A DNA stretch of 64,000 nt from Deinandra increscens subsp. villosa (taxonomy: Eukaryota > Streptophyta > Magnoliopsida > Asterales > Asteraceae). Shown piece by piece: positions 34,255-45,242 of this stretch. Where the stretch lies: positions 10,776,952-10,840,951 of the forward strand of contig JBCNJP010000006.1 of NCBI GenBank assembly GCA_039602395.1. Direction: 5' to 3'. Position 1 is the first letter of the stretch. Every line of letters begins with the position of its first letter. A model generated the notes under the pieces. The model had not been told where the DNA came from, made no database searches, and worked only from the letters and a program-made list of their open reading frames with translations. The position numbers and the translations under genes were made by a program.

Positions 34255-34863
34255 GTAGTAATGAATCTTCATTGTACATGTTTGTGATGTTTGATGCGTT
34301 TTCGAGTTAGTTGCAGGTTCTCTAATGGCAGAATCGGAGTTTACGATCGTCGCATTGGAGGAGACGACTCTTGGTGTTTACGATCGTCGTTTACGATCGA
34401 CGATTACGATCCACGTGTCTGATGACGATTACGATCTGAGTTTACGATCTCGTGATTTCGATGCCGTTTACGATCGGGCTAAGGGTTTTGTAGAGATTAC
34501 AATTGGGCTAAGTGTTTCCGATTGAACCAAGTTTGAACCCGATCGTGAACTCATTTTTAAATCGTAAACCCAACTATCGGATCGTAAACATGTTTTAAGG
34601 ATCATAAACACACTTAAACTTTTAATGAGAATCATAAACACCTAATTCTTTTGATTAAATCTCATCAAACTTAATTGGTTTTAAGTTAAAATTAATGTGT
34701 TTGTCAAATTGTGTTACAAAATCAAATATTTCTCTTGAACGTTTAAATTGAAATTTTCAGAACTTAACAAGTTAAACGTGATAATCAATTGAACTTCAAG
34801 TTATTGACAAACATAATTAAGTGTTGATGAATATGTCTGGTACATATGTCTTATCTTTCTTAG
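34255..34863 (+). other. Element C predicted 5' UTR intron of the aORF
   Basis: 609 bp from donor GTAGTA to acceptor TTATCTTTCTTAG, whose AG abuts the aORF ATG. TTTACGATC words are dense between 34340 and 34480. Conserved placement in A and E is the main support; no transcript evidence. Confidence 0.55.
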
Positions 34864-37334
34864 ATGGCAGAAGAGATGCTAGACGAAGAAATAAAGTTTG
34901 AACAGGATCACTGCATCCCAGCGTATCTGGAAGACCCGCCAGAGAAGCATATGGAGTTATTCTATTCTCTGGTGGCCGGGATGAACACTTGCAAAATAAA
35001 TTATGCCCTGAGGACGAATGTGCTTATTGACGAGATGCTGGTGAGGGAGTTCTGGGGTACTGCAAGAGCGAATGCTGACAAGACAAGTATTTCTGCAACT
35101 GTTCAGAACAGACAAGTAGTGATTGAGGAAGAAGATATCAGACAAGGGCTAAACATTACTTATAAAGCCATTGATCCAATCAAGTATCCGAAGGAGGTTG
35201 TTCTTGCTGGTGCTCAATCTATGGGGTACGAGGGGAAGTTTCCACCTATCTTCAAGAAGCTACTGCCCCATTACTGGAGGTGCCTGGCATATTATATGCA
35301 GAAGTCATTTCTAGGCAAGAGAACCAGTTTTGATCAGCTGAATCAACTTCATGGAACTGCTTTCTGAGTGCCAGAGAACAGTTTTTGATGACACCAAGGT
35401 TTGTGCAAATGGTGGTCATGAAGAAATACCCGATGATTGAAGAAAGGATAGAGAAGTTGGACATCAAAGTGATGGATTGTGGGGTTTTTGGTCTTCAAAC
35501 CCAAGATAGAAAGGGTAAAAACAGCTTTCAGGGAAGACTTGAATGGGTAAAGAGGGGTGCGTTCCCAGAGGTAGCAAGGGAACAAGAGTTTGATGAAGAT
35601 GAACCTGAAACTGCTGTGCCTAATGTTAATGCATCCGTTGCTGAAGAACAAGACATAACAGCAACTCCGGCTGTTAATGTACAAGAAGATGATGTAATAA
35701 TACCCTCCGATGAAGAGAATGTAATGGATGATATACTTGCAGGTCAGGAGATTACTGATGATGATATCTATGGGAATCTGGGGCCCCTTAATCTTAAAAG
35801 GTCAAGGGATGACATGATCGGATCATCAGGCAGTGATACAACCCCTCCTGAGCTGAATCTGGATGTTGAAGATGTTCTTGAAGAACCAATTCCTGCACGT
35901 GAACCTTCTCCAAGAAAGAGGTCAGATCCAAGAAGCATCAGATTCAAGCTGTCAAAGACAAGCTCAAGCTTAATGATAGTGCATCCAGCGGGGCCCAGCT
36001 CTGAGGGTCCCAGTACTCAAGAAGAAACAGCTGCTAAAAATGTTCAAGATCAACCTGCTCCTGCTCAGACTGAAACTCCACTTCTATCCAAATGTAGCCC
36101 AGTTCGAGAAGAAGGACAATTTATAGAGGTTGATCATTCTTTAGTTGTACCAAGCCCAGTGAAAGTGAGCGCTGCTCCTGTGATAAGTCAGCCAACAGCT
36201 ATTCCTAGCTTCAGGCCCTTCCAATTTGCTGAACTTCCAATTGATTTGAGGATAAGCACTGATCCTCATATCAACTTTTTGATATCTCAGAATCGATTCA
36301 GAGAAAATGAGATAAAGGCATTGAAGGATGAGAACAGAAGGATGAGAGAAAAGGAGGTGGCAGATAAAAATAGAATGAAGTGGCTCTATGAGACTTTGAT
36401 GGATCTTAAGAAGAAATTTACTGACTTGAAAAGTGTCGTGGAGTCAAAATCTTCAAGTGCCCCTGAACAAAGTTCATCACAGGGTGTGCAAGGTGCTAAA
36501 GCAATGAATGAAGACGATGGAGATGAAAATATTGAGATGTCTGATTATGCCAGAGGAGGAAGAGTGATCTCCAAAGCTCCTGAAGGTCACGACAACTGGT
36601 TCCAAGAATTCTTTCAAGGACCAGCCCCCACTCAGTACTCTCTTGATCTTGGAGGAAGTGCTTTAGACAAAAAGGGGAGTTGTGAACCCATCTTATGCTG
36701 GCATTACGATACCGAGAAGAAATTATTTGCTGTGATCCGTGATGGTTATAGTCCAGTTGAATATTATAGAACTCGTGCACAATTCCATTCTTGGACTGAG
36801 CCTGAGATCAGAAATCTGCTTCGAGCCCCCTACATAAACAGATGGAACAGCCCTGACGGAGACCTTATTAGAAACAATTTGCTGAGCCATCAAGTCGATA
36901 ACTTTGCAAATTTTGATCTAAAGCAAGTAAGGTGGGTCCAGACTGAAACTGACCTAGTGACTGGAGAGCCTATTGGTGAAGCAAGGAGACCACCCACCAA
37001 ACGCACAAGAGTTATCAATATGTTGGACGAGATTGAAGATGGTACCTTGGTCAAAAACATTGACTGCTGGTGTTATGATCCAACGACACACGAGGTGGTG
37101 GTTCTATGCAAGGGTCTGAGGCAGTTTCGCTTTTACGATCCGGTGGATTTGCTAAGGTTTGGAGAAAAGGATATCAAGCTGCTCGCTTCACAGCCTATTC
37201 TCGGAGATGAAAATGACTTGGAAAATGCTGTGAGGGTGGGAATCTTCCATGGGACGGCAAACCGGATGGTGGCGAACAGATGGTGGTCGAACAACACTCA
37301 GAATACATTCAGATTCGATCTGCTGCTGCCGTAA
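34864..37334 (+). pseudogene. Element C aORF (env-position third ORF), deletion-broken
   Basis: Large third ORF of unknown function. N-terminal conserved domain 34864-35367 (DPPEKHM, VREFWGTARANADKT, GYEGKFPPIFKKLLPHYWR, KRTSFDQLN). A deletion of about 74 bases relative to element A then shifts the frame. The second part, 35385-37334, has PRFVQMVV..YP, an acidic disordered region (DEENVMDDI), a PSPRKR basic patch, a coiled coil near 36290-36430, and a conserved C-terminal domain (CWHYDTEKKLFAVIRDGY, FYDPVDLLRFGE, FRFDLLLP). No signal peptide or membrane span, so despite its env position it does not look like an envelope protein. Confidence 0.8.
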
Positions 37335-37353
37335 AAGGTCTAATGGTTCATGC

Positions 37354-37365
37354 CTAGGGGAAGAT
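37354..37365 (+). other. Element C 3' polypurine tract
   Basis: CTAGGGGAAGAT immediately before the 3' LTR, the plus-strand primer site for reverse transcription. Confidence 0.85.
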
Positions 37366-37766
37366 TGTTAGGCTATATTTTATTGAGGCATGAACATTAG
37401 TTATTGGGCTAGCTTTAGTTGGTTTGGGCTTAGTTAGTTATTGTTTTGAGCCATGTGGGCCGATTTTGTTATGATTATGATTGGGCCTAATGTGTTTACT
37501 ATTGGGCTAGGTTATTGTAAGAGGCACTATATAAGCCTCATGTGTTTATGATTTACACAAGCTTTTCAATACATTTTTACTGTTTACGATTTCTGCATTC
37601 TTAGTGTTTACGATCAGCTTCACTTGTAGTGTTTATCATTCAAGATTCAATCTTTCTCATAGATTGAATCTATTTCTTCTACTTGTTTCTTGAATCAATC
37701 GCATTTGAGGTTTCCGCACTCATTTGTGATCAAATATCGTGTTGTCGGTTTGATCTCGGACCAACA
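37366..37766 (+). repeat. Element C 3' LTR
   Basis: 401 bp, about four substitutions from the 5' LTR, same ends, followed by the GTCTT duplication. Confidence 0.96.
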
Positions 37767-37771
37767 GTCTT

Positions 37772-38598
37772 CCAACCAGTCAACATTGAATGCCTCAATT
37801 ATCACTTTGGTGGTTTTGTTGTAGACTCGATAAGCACTATTTGCAGAATACCCAACAAAGTAGCATTCATCAGCCTTTGCTTCGAATTTCCCCACATCAG
37901 ATTGAATTAGAACTGTGCAAGGACACCCGAATGTCTTAAAGTGCCCCACCTTTGGTTTTTCTCCATAAATAATCTCATAAGGCGTCTTCTCATGTCGCTT
38001 GTTTAAAAGTACCCGATTTTGCACATAACAAGCAGTGTTGACTGCTTTGGCCCAAAAGAAAATTGGCAATCTTGCTTCACACAGCATAGTTCTTGTAGCT
38101 TCAATGAGTGTTCTGTTTCTTCTTTCAGCAACACCATTCTGTTGAGGTGTGTACGGTGCACTGTATTGCCTATCTATACTTTTCTCTTTACAAAACCTAT
38201 TCAATTCAACATCCTTAACCTCTGATCCGTTGTCTGATCTTATTGCCTTCACTTTCTTGCTCATCTGATTCTCTATGAGAGTAACAAACTGTTTCACCAG
38301 TGCTGGAGTTTCATGCTTGTTTGACAAAAAGAAAACCCAAGTAAACCGAGAGAAGTCATCCACTATCACCAGACAATATGAGAACTTGCTGATACTTTGT
38401 ACTTGCATTGGGCCGAAGAGATCCATATGAAGTAGTTGCAGCACTGACGAAATAGAGTTTGTCATTTTAGAACGATGTGGTAACTTGTGCTGCTTCCCCT
38501 TAGTACATGCAACACACTTCTCAACTGACGTGAAGTCCTTGATAGGGAGGTTTCTAACATGCTCTCCCTTTGCCACTTTGGTCAGATTCTTCATGTTG
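37772..38598 (-). pseudogene. pol: Element A pol: integrase part
   Basis: The minus strand carries the end of the integrase zinc finger (CVACTKGKQHK near 38500) and the catalytic core with D-35-E (SDNGSEV ... NGVAERRNR), ending in the linker that resumes at 24655 after element C. This stretch is open. On its 5' side it stops at the residues MKNL, where element E begins at 38599, so the protease and gag of A must lie beyond the right end of E. Confidence 0.9.
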
Positions 38599-39616
38599 TG
38601 TCAGGACCGATTTCAAGCTGTAGATCATCATTTGATTCATCACACGAGTGCGGAAATCACATGTGATGATCATCCTTGGTTGGATCAGCAACATTGCCTT
38701 GCCATTGTTTGAAGAAATCTCTGAAACTCAAAAACACCAATAACACAGACACAAACACACAGTGCTCCTCAGGAGGTTCTCTCAAGGCTTGTTTAGGGTT
38801 TCCTAAGAATTCCTATATATGCCCTATGAGGAGCACAAGTGTCTATGCACAGAATACAAGGAGAATCACACATCACATCAAGGAATCATTAAATTCGTCT
38901 AACACTTACTGTCAGATCGTTAACCACAAGTTGCTGATCGTTAAGATGCACAGGTCAGATCGTTAGCCACATTATGATCACATAGCCAGGTCGTTAAGAA
39001 CAATGTATCTGATCGTCAAGGCTCCTTCAGACTAGCCAGGTCGTTAAGGATATCATAGGCAAGTCGTTAAGGTTTCACCAGATCGATAGATTGGTTCTTC
39101 AGGTCGTTAAGGCTAAATGATCAGGGCAAGTCGTTAAGACATGTGTGGCAGGTCGTTAGAGAGGCAGATCGTTACTTAGTCATTGAGGAGGCAGGTCGTT
39201 AAGATAAACAATGACAGATCGTTCAACATATTTCTCACGCAAGTCGTTAAGGCCAATGTACTCAAGTCGTTAAGACCTTTGTCAAGCAGATCGTTAAGCA
39301 CAACTAGGGTCAGATCATTAAGAGTAGGTTGGCCTGATCGTTAAGTACAACTCAAGCATGAAAATATTCTAAGTGTTGAACAACCAAACAAACATACAAT
39401 CACAAGATCAACACAAATGTAAATCAAGCTGAACCAACATAAGATAATAAACAAACATTCAAAGTAAATATTCAAAGTTCAACATTAACTAAGTTATTAC
39501 AAACCGAAATGTTCAAATACATAAATAGCAAAATACATGTTGGTTCTCCAGCTTTACCTTTGATCTTGTCCTCGTGTTCGTGTGTTCGCGTTATTACCAA
39601 CCTCCAGGTTCTAACA
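38599..39616 (-). repeat. Element E 3' LTR
   Basis: About 1,018 bp, plus-strand ends TGTCAGGACC and GGTTCTAACA, followed by a minus-strand polypurine tract (CCACCAAAGGGGGAAT, 39617-39632). Minus-strand TATA box at 38813-38821. The region upstream of that TATA box, 38911-39346, is the motif array described separately. Confidence 0.87.
38911..39346 (-). promoter_or_regulatory. TCGTTAAG motif array in the U3 of element E LTR
   Basis: About 19 copies of (C)(A/G)(A/G)G(A/T)CGTTAAG-like words, all in one orientation, 15 of them containing exact TCGTTA. Spacing is irregular (mostly 15-35 bp) and the DNA between copies is unrelated. It starts about 90 bp upstream of the LTR TATA box. Confidence 0.75.
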
Positions 39617-39632
39617 ATTCCCCCTTTGGTGG

Positions 39633-42600
39633 TAATGCGAACGACCTCCATCATCATCATCTTAACTGTCCAAGAAGCTTCAACAGGAAACGCCAGTATC
39701 TGAAAGTGCGTGAGCGTACGGATCTTCTACTTAGTCGTGATGAAATCAATGAAATACGAGATGAGACACAGAGAGTAAATACAAATGACTTGTATTAACC
39801 ACATAGATAACCACAGAGTACACTTAGAGACTATGACACGGAAGCCCTCTCAATTCTATACAAGATGAACTATTTATACAAGCTGAAATACGACTGGCCG
39901 AACCTCAGGTTCGGCCACAAGCTCGGAGCTGTCCGAACTCCAGGTTCGCTGAGAGTTCAGACCTCAGCTATCTTGTGTGATCCATCTTGTATTCGATACT
40001 TCACATGACGATCAGGACTATGTATCAACAGTTTCTTCTCGCCAACCTGTTATACTTGCGGTCATAGCAGTAGATCTGGGTTTTCCACAGCATCCAAATA
40101 TATTTTCTTGCAAATTTCTTCAGATCTGAGTAGTGCCACATTTCAAGCTTCCTGTCCGGTCCTCTACACAAATGACATATCCCGCGACTGTCTATTTCCC
40201 ACCTCTCCAAGTTCTTCAGACTTTCAGTTTTCATCCTTCCGGCGTTAATACATTCCCTGCTCCACCATTTAAGGAACAGTAGGAAGTAATTTGCATCAAC
40301 TACCTCATAGAGCTTCAATCTGGGTGGAACACTTTCAAGACGACCATAAAAGATCCAACGCAAGTAACAGATGGGTAACAGCCTGAGCTCTATGGCAGCA
40401 AAGAGTCTGATCGGTTCTGCATTTTCTCGTTCAATCACTAACTCATGCGTTTGAGCACTGTAGTACCAATCTTTGATTGGGTTTTTCTTTAGATTACCCT
40501 CAATATTCTTAGTCTTTATGTTCCTGCCAATGTTGGAGTAGATCTGCTTGTAAGGGACTTTAGCTCATCTCTTCTCAAACCGTTCATGTTCCTTCTTCTC
40601 TTCCTCTCTGGTCTGCTTGTGATACCTATTGAGGTATGTGGAATGCACTAAACTCTGAGCTATTACAGCAAGCTCAGCGTTTGAGTGATTGACAATGTCG
40701 AACCATCTCAATTCTTTAAGTTCCCAGGAGAAGAGCTTCATGAGGTCTCTGATGTTTGCGAAGAATTGAATGAACCTGTTTCTTCTTTTAACGATGAAAG
40801 CCCCGAACTCGTGATCATACTTCCATCCCAGTATATTCATTGCATCAGGATGCTCGGAAGTAGAAGGCATCTCCTTGAGCTTACGCGCAGTGAACTGCAT
40901 CATAACTTTAGTGTGTGGGAGCATCTCCTTCCATTCGTCTACCAATGTGGGAGCATCTTTGACTCGATGACTTTCTACCCTCTCCTGTTCCATCATATTG
41001 ATTCTTATGTTCCTGGTCTCAGCGTCATCATCTATGAATTGCTTGGCCATCTTTCTTAGTCCGGGTATTTGCTTGAAAATATAGTCTTTTCTTGCAACAT
41101 TCCTGACTGTTAAGAAGTCCCGAAGCTCTCGTTTGGTCATGGAGTTGACTTTGGCCTGGATAGATCTGGGACTAGGAGGGCTGGGTAGTTGACAATCTGG
41201 GTCTGCTGGAGGTGCCCGATATCTAGTATGCATTTGATGAAGTTTTACCGTCAAGCCGTCATTGAATTGGATGTAGTCCACATCTTGATCTGTGTCAGCA
41301 TACGGATTCACAAATGCCTTCTTCGGGTCTCTCAGACTATAGTGAGGGTTCTCCTTCAGTAGCTTTTCCATATCCATTTCATCAGTGTACATCTCAACAA
41401 TTTGGTAGGTGTTGAAAGTCATGAGATATTGGAAGGATAAGCCACGCTCTACCAGTGCTCTGACGTATCTTGCAGCCTCAGAGTGGTCATCAGGGTGTAC
41501 ACCATCGCCAGTCTCATTGGGAATTACCTGGATCAAAGGGTCAGTGAGATTTGAGTTTAGCTCCATTGGTATTGAGTCGTTTCCCAATATGGTGGTGTTC
41601 AGGTGTCGGGTTTGACGAAGTATTTCTGCTTCTCTATCATCAATCACCTTCAAAATTTCCTCTGCCCTTGCCTGATGAGCTAACCTATGCTCTTCTTCTT
41701 TAGCTCTCCGCTTATTCTCTGCATCTAGAACTCCTCTTGCGGTGTCTCTTTTGTTTCCCCTTATCTCTTCGACTCGGTGTTCGAGTGGTACCTAATGGAC
41801 CGGTTTCTGCAGAAGGTTGCACAGCAGTAGGTTGTTCCAGAAGCTCTGGATCCACCACGTTCACAGGTACGTTATCACCAACCAACGGTGATTCTGGTCG
41901 AGGAGGGAGACCCATAGGATTATATCTTAACCGTTCCAGAGCGATTCGCCTTATCCCTATCTTGTATTCATATTCTTCAAGGGATAATGGATAAAAGCCT
42001 CTGTTTTGATCAATTCTGCTTGCCATGTTCAACCAGTTTCTTCCAGGGTTTGTAGGACTATCATCAGGCTCAGGTCCAAAAATATCCTCGGGATATGGTC
42101 TTCTCTGGACGGCTTGAGTAGCCATCATAGATGAACCAGTGGCAGCTTCAGCAGAGTTGGAGGGTAAAGTAGAAGTTTGCTCTTCAGTGACACTGTCTAA
42201 TGATTCATTCTGATCTCTTTCAGTGGAAGGTAAGGCCAGAGCTAATTGATGTTCCACCATCTCTACCTGTTCTCCCACAAATGGCACTGCATTGAGTGGA
42301 GATATGGGATCAAGGTGGGTCATTTCAATCTCTGCTTCTTCTTCGAACTCTTCTTCCTTGACATTGTCTAGGATGTCTTCATCATACTCATCACCAGCAA
42401 ACTCCAAATCTATGAAGTTTAGAGGGTTTGACCAGTTTACCAGTAGATCAAGACGGTCACCCAATTCTTCGGTGTCATCCAAATCATCTGGATTTACTGA
42501 GATATCTTCCAAAGCTTGCTCTTCTGGATTTTCATCATTGACAGTCACGATGCTTCTGCAGCTGGGATCAGTAGCAAGAACAGTAGAATAGAAGTCCTTG

Positions 42601-43122
42601 AAAGTTTCTCTACCAGCATCTAGAAAGGCTGGGTCAACAGACATATGCTGAATATATTCCATTGCTGGAACCAATGCACTAGATGGGTTTGTCTGTGATG
42701 GTTGGACTGGAGGAGAAAGTTGGAGCTGTAATGATACACTCCTAGGAATGTCTATAGCAATTCTAATTTCACCAGCAGTGATAGCCAGTGGGGCTCCTGA
42801 GGAAGAAGTAGCAACAGTTCCTAGTGCAGCCATAGTAAACCTTGTGAGCTTTAGATTTTCAGGCGGTGGCACCAGATACCGTAAGCTATTGTAGATCTGC
42901 ATTTGCATTTCTTCATCTTCACATGGTTCATTATTCAAGAATGTGTCACCATATGATGCATCCACTTCAGAATCAGAATCATCATCATCAGAGTCGTTAG
43001 AATCACTGTCTTGTGGGCCTTTTTCATCAGTACGTGGGATAAACGATTCTGTTCCAGGAGCATGTAAACTCGGTTGAACAGATGGTTCGGTTGTTGAGGG
43101 TTGTTCACCAGCCTGTGTGCTT
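39633..43122 (-). pseudogene. Element E aORF, middle and C-terminal part
   Basis: Continues the aORF below the F insertion. Acidic, Ser/Asp-rich region just after 43122, then a long disordered segment (42965-41712), a frameshift near 41730, and a coiled-coil/Lys-Arg-rich block with ARAEEILKVIDDREAEIL. A conserved domain (MNILGWKYDHEFGAFIVKR, about 40850-40800) resembles in position the WHYDTEKKLFAVI domain of C. A stop at 40565 is followed by a final domain at 40438-40036 with CHLCRGPDRKLEMWHYSDL, cut by the solo LTR. Function unknown. Confidence 0.75.
39701..40030 (-). mobile_element. Solo LTR of the element B family
   Basis: 330 bp with the same ends (TGAAAGTGCG, TGTATCAACA), TATA and CGAAC palindrome layout as the LTRs of B, but clearly diverged. 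Flanks GTATC (39696-39700) and GTTTC (40031-40035) match at 4 of 5 bases, consistent with an aged target duplication. It interrupts the C-terminal end of the element E aORF. Confidence 0.87.
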
Positions 43123-43127
43123 GTACC

Positions 43128-43818
43128 TGTAGGGATATGATCATGTAATAGTAAGCGTATGTCCGGAAATTATTTAAGCCTACGGGGTCACACGTCTCGA
43201 CACCAAATGTATTAATATTAATTAATAGTTAATTAATATTTATCACGAATTATTAAAGAGGAATTAATTAAAAACTAATAGTTAATTGTTAACGGGCCAT
43301 TAGTTATTAATTAAAGAGAAGGGAATTGGACTAGATTAATTAAGGAACAAGTTGGTGGAGGCCCAAAGGCCTTGTACGAATTCTAGAAATTCGTAAGCCT
43401 CATAGGGCTCATTGTGTTTCCCTAATCTTGTTCCCTAAGTTATCTAAACCCTATAAATAGAACCCCTTGGTTAAGGGTTTTGGAGACCATTCAATCCAAG
43501 TGATTAGAGAAATCCAAAACCCTAATTCTCTCCTCCTCCTCTCCTCTTTTAAATTTCGGCTAGGGTTTCTAATTCCCTTGAGTTCGAAATTGTGGTTTGA
43601 CCAAAGCTTGAAGAAGAAGGTTCGTGATCAAGTGCTAGCACATAACATTGGTGTGTCGTGTGTGCGATTGTAGAGGGATTTGCATTAAATCCTCCAAGAG
43701 ATCAAGTCAATCCAAGCTCATAATGTAAACATGTTCTATCCGGTTGGTTAGGTTAAATCATAGGATCGATCCGCTACGTACTCGTGAATAATCTGATAAA
43801 TAGTTATATAAACCAACA
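43128..43818 (+). repeat. Element F 5' LTR
   Basis: Begins TGTAGGGATA and ends AAACCAACA. TATA box TATAAATAG at 43452-43460, with a C/T-rich region behind it. Confidence 0.94.
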
Positions 43819-43819
43819 G

Positions 43820-43831
43820 TGGTATCAGAGC
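43820..43831 (+). other. Element F primer binding site
   Basis: TGGTATCAGAGC one base inside the LTR; initiator methionine tRNA primer. Confidence 0.92.
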
Positions 43832-45242
43832 CACCTATGAAATTAATTAATTACCGGGTATAAAAACTTGGAAGGGGGGTAACCCTAATTTAGAATTAGG
43901 GATATGTTTCCCCATAAAGATTCTAGCTTTTGATCCATTAGAAATCAGGTTTTTACAATTAGAAAATCGTTTTGCGAATTGGTAAAAACAGAAAATTAGG
44001 AAACCCTAATTTTCGAAAATTATAAACCCTGTTTTTCGAAAATCTTAAACCATAATTTCGAAAAACTTGGAAACCCTAATTTGGCCCAAATCGAAAACCC
44101 TAGTTTTCAGCCCAAATTGAAAACCCTAATTGGATCAAAACCTCTAGCCGAATCGGGACACCCTAATTTGGATCAAAATTAGTTTCTTGAAAGATCCAAA
44201 ATATTAATCCAAGTTTTTTTTTATGTGTTATTAGATAACTAGAAACCAACATGTTGTACCTTTTATTTTTAATGACTTAAAAAGAAGTAAAAACCATTAA
44301 GTTTCATGCAAAACGATCATGGTTATTACTTAAAACGAGAGAATTAAAAAATTAAAATTATGTAAGATAATTAGAAACCCTAAGATTATGTGGTGTTATG
44401 TGATAATTGAGACATAATAAAAAGGTTTTAAATCGCAAATTGTTTTATGAAAATTGAAATTTTCTTACTAACTATCGAAATATGATTTGTTTATAAAATA
44501 AAATTTGTGTCCTACAAGTTCAAAAGAAACACCGGCTCACCCATTCAAACATACTCTAAGAGATGTATAAGTCGGGTCGCTCTGCTTCCCTAAAGGGGTA
44601 GGTTTTTTAATTGCAATTTGCAAACCTCGCCCCTACGCTTCTTTGTGTGTTGCGAATGGAGCTACCGAGCTCTTTTGACTTGGAAGACAAACTAAGCATT
44701 TTATAATCACATTATGTGGTGAAGATGTGCATGAATCTTCACACATAACCTTTTGATCACATCAAATTGTTTTGACCCAATCAAACTTAAATCTTTGCCA
44801 CCCCAACTCGTAAAGGACACTTGTGGGTGTTACTCTACTCATTGGTACACAATCGTAGATTAGCATCAGCAAGACAAATTCCCACTCATTGGTACACAAT
44901 GGTGGACAATTTGTGCGTTCTTGGTTGGACGACTTAAAGCGAGCTAGACGGTGAGACCCTTAGCTTGTGGCAAAAGGTGGGATGAAACATGACTACAAAT
45001 CACTTGGTGCAAGTTGTAGGTCCCAAAAAATCTAGGAATTGTATTTGGAATACAATTATTGATCGCCACTTACCTTTTGAATGCATCATTTCTAGCAGAT
45101 CAACTGATGAAATGAGGGCATGTCATTAGGATCCTAGCCTTAATAAGCTTAATTGTTTAAAGTTATTTAAACATTGGGTAATTAAATTATTAAGGACTTA
45201 ATTATCGAAAATACTGATTTTTGAACTTAATCTGTTTTGTAG
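43832..45242 (+). promoter_or_regulatory. Element F 1.4-kb leader with AAACCCTAATTT / TTTTCGAAAA repeats
   Basis: No ORF. From 43870 to 44180 the words AAACCCTAAT and TTTTCGAAAA recur many times with irregular spacing. Around 44840-44905 an ACTCATTGGTACACAAT unit is duplicated. The leader ends TCTGTTTTGTAG directly before the gag ATG, a good splice acceptor, so a spliced leader is possible. Confidence 0.6.

Larger units (their letters stand above)
24656..37766 (+). mobile_element. Element C: 13.1-kb copia retrotransposon with aORF, both LTRs
   Basis: Complete in structure: LTRs 24656-25056 and 37366-37766 (401 bp each), target duplication GTCTT at 24651-24655 and 37767-37771, methionine-tRNA primer site, gag, pol, aORF, 3' polypurine tract. 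The LTRs differ at only about 4 positions (1 percent), so insertion is recent, yet gag, pol and aORF each carry disabling changes. It lies antisense inside the pol of its relative A. The SIRE-like layout (gag-pol then a third ORF) places it with large copia elements; the exact lineage needs RT phylogeny. Confidence 0.95.
12037..38598 (-). mobile_element. Element A: copia retrotransposon host of the nest (partial in window)
   Basis: Minus-strand element assembled from four segments: 12037-13296, 19188-24655, 37772-38598, and the missing 5' part expected beyond 64000. B interrupts the aORF and C interrupts pol; in both cases the reading frame and the 5-bp target duplication continue cleanly across. 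E interrupts integrase at 38599. Gene order on the minus strand is integrase, RT, RNase H, aORF, 3' LTR. It is related to C along its length, but the LTR body has diverged strongly, so it is a sister family rather than a copy. Confidence 0.85.

Noticed and set aside
38911..39346. CRISPR-like array of short repeats with unique spacers
   Set aside because: The repeat is only about 8-12 bases and degenerate, spacers vary widely in length, and the setting is the U3 of a plant LTR with no cas genes.
43870..44180. AAACCCTAA words suggesting telomeric or interstitial telomere repeat
   Set aside because: The words are not tandem, are mixed with TTTTCGAAAA and unrelated spacers, and lie in the leader of element F.
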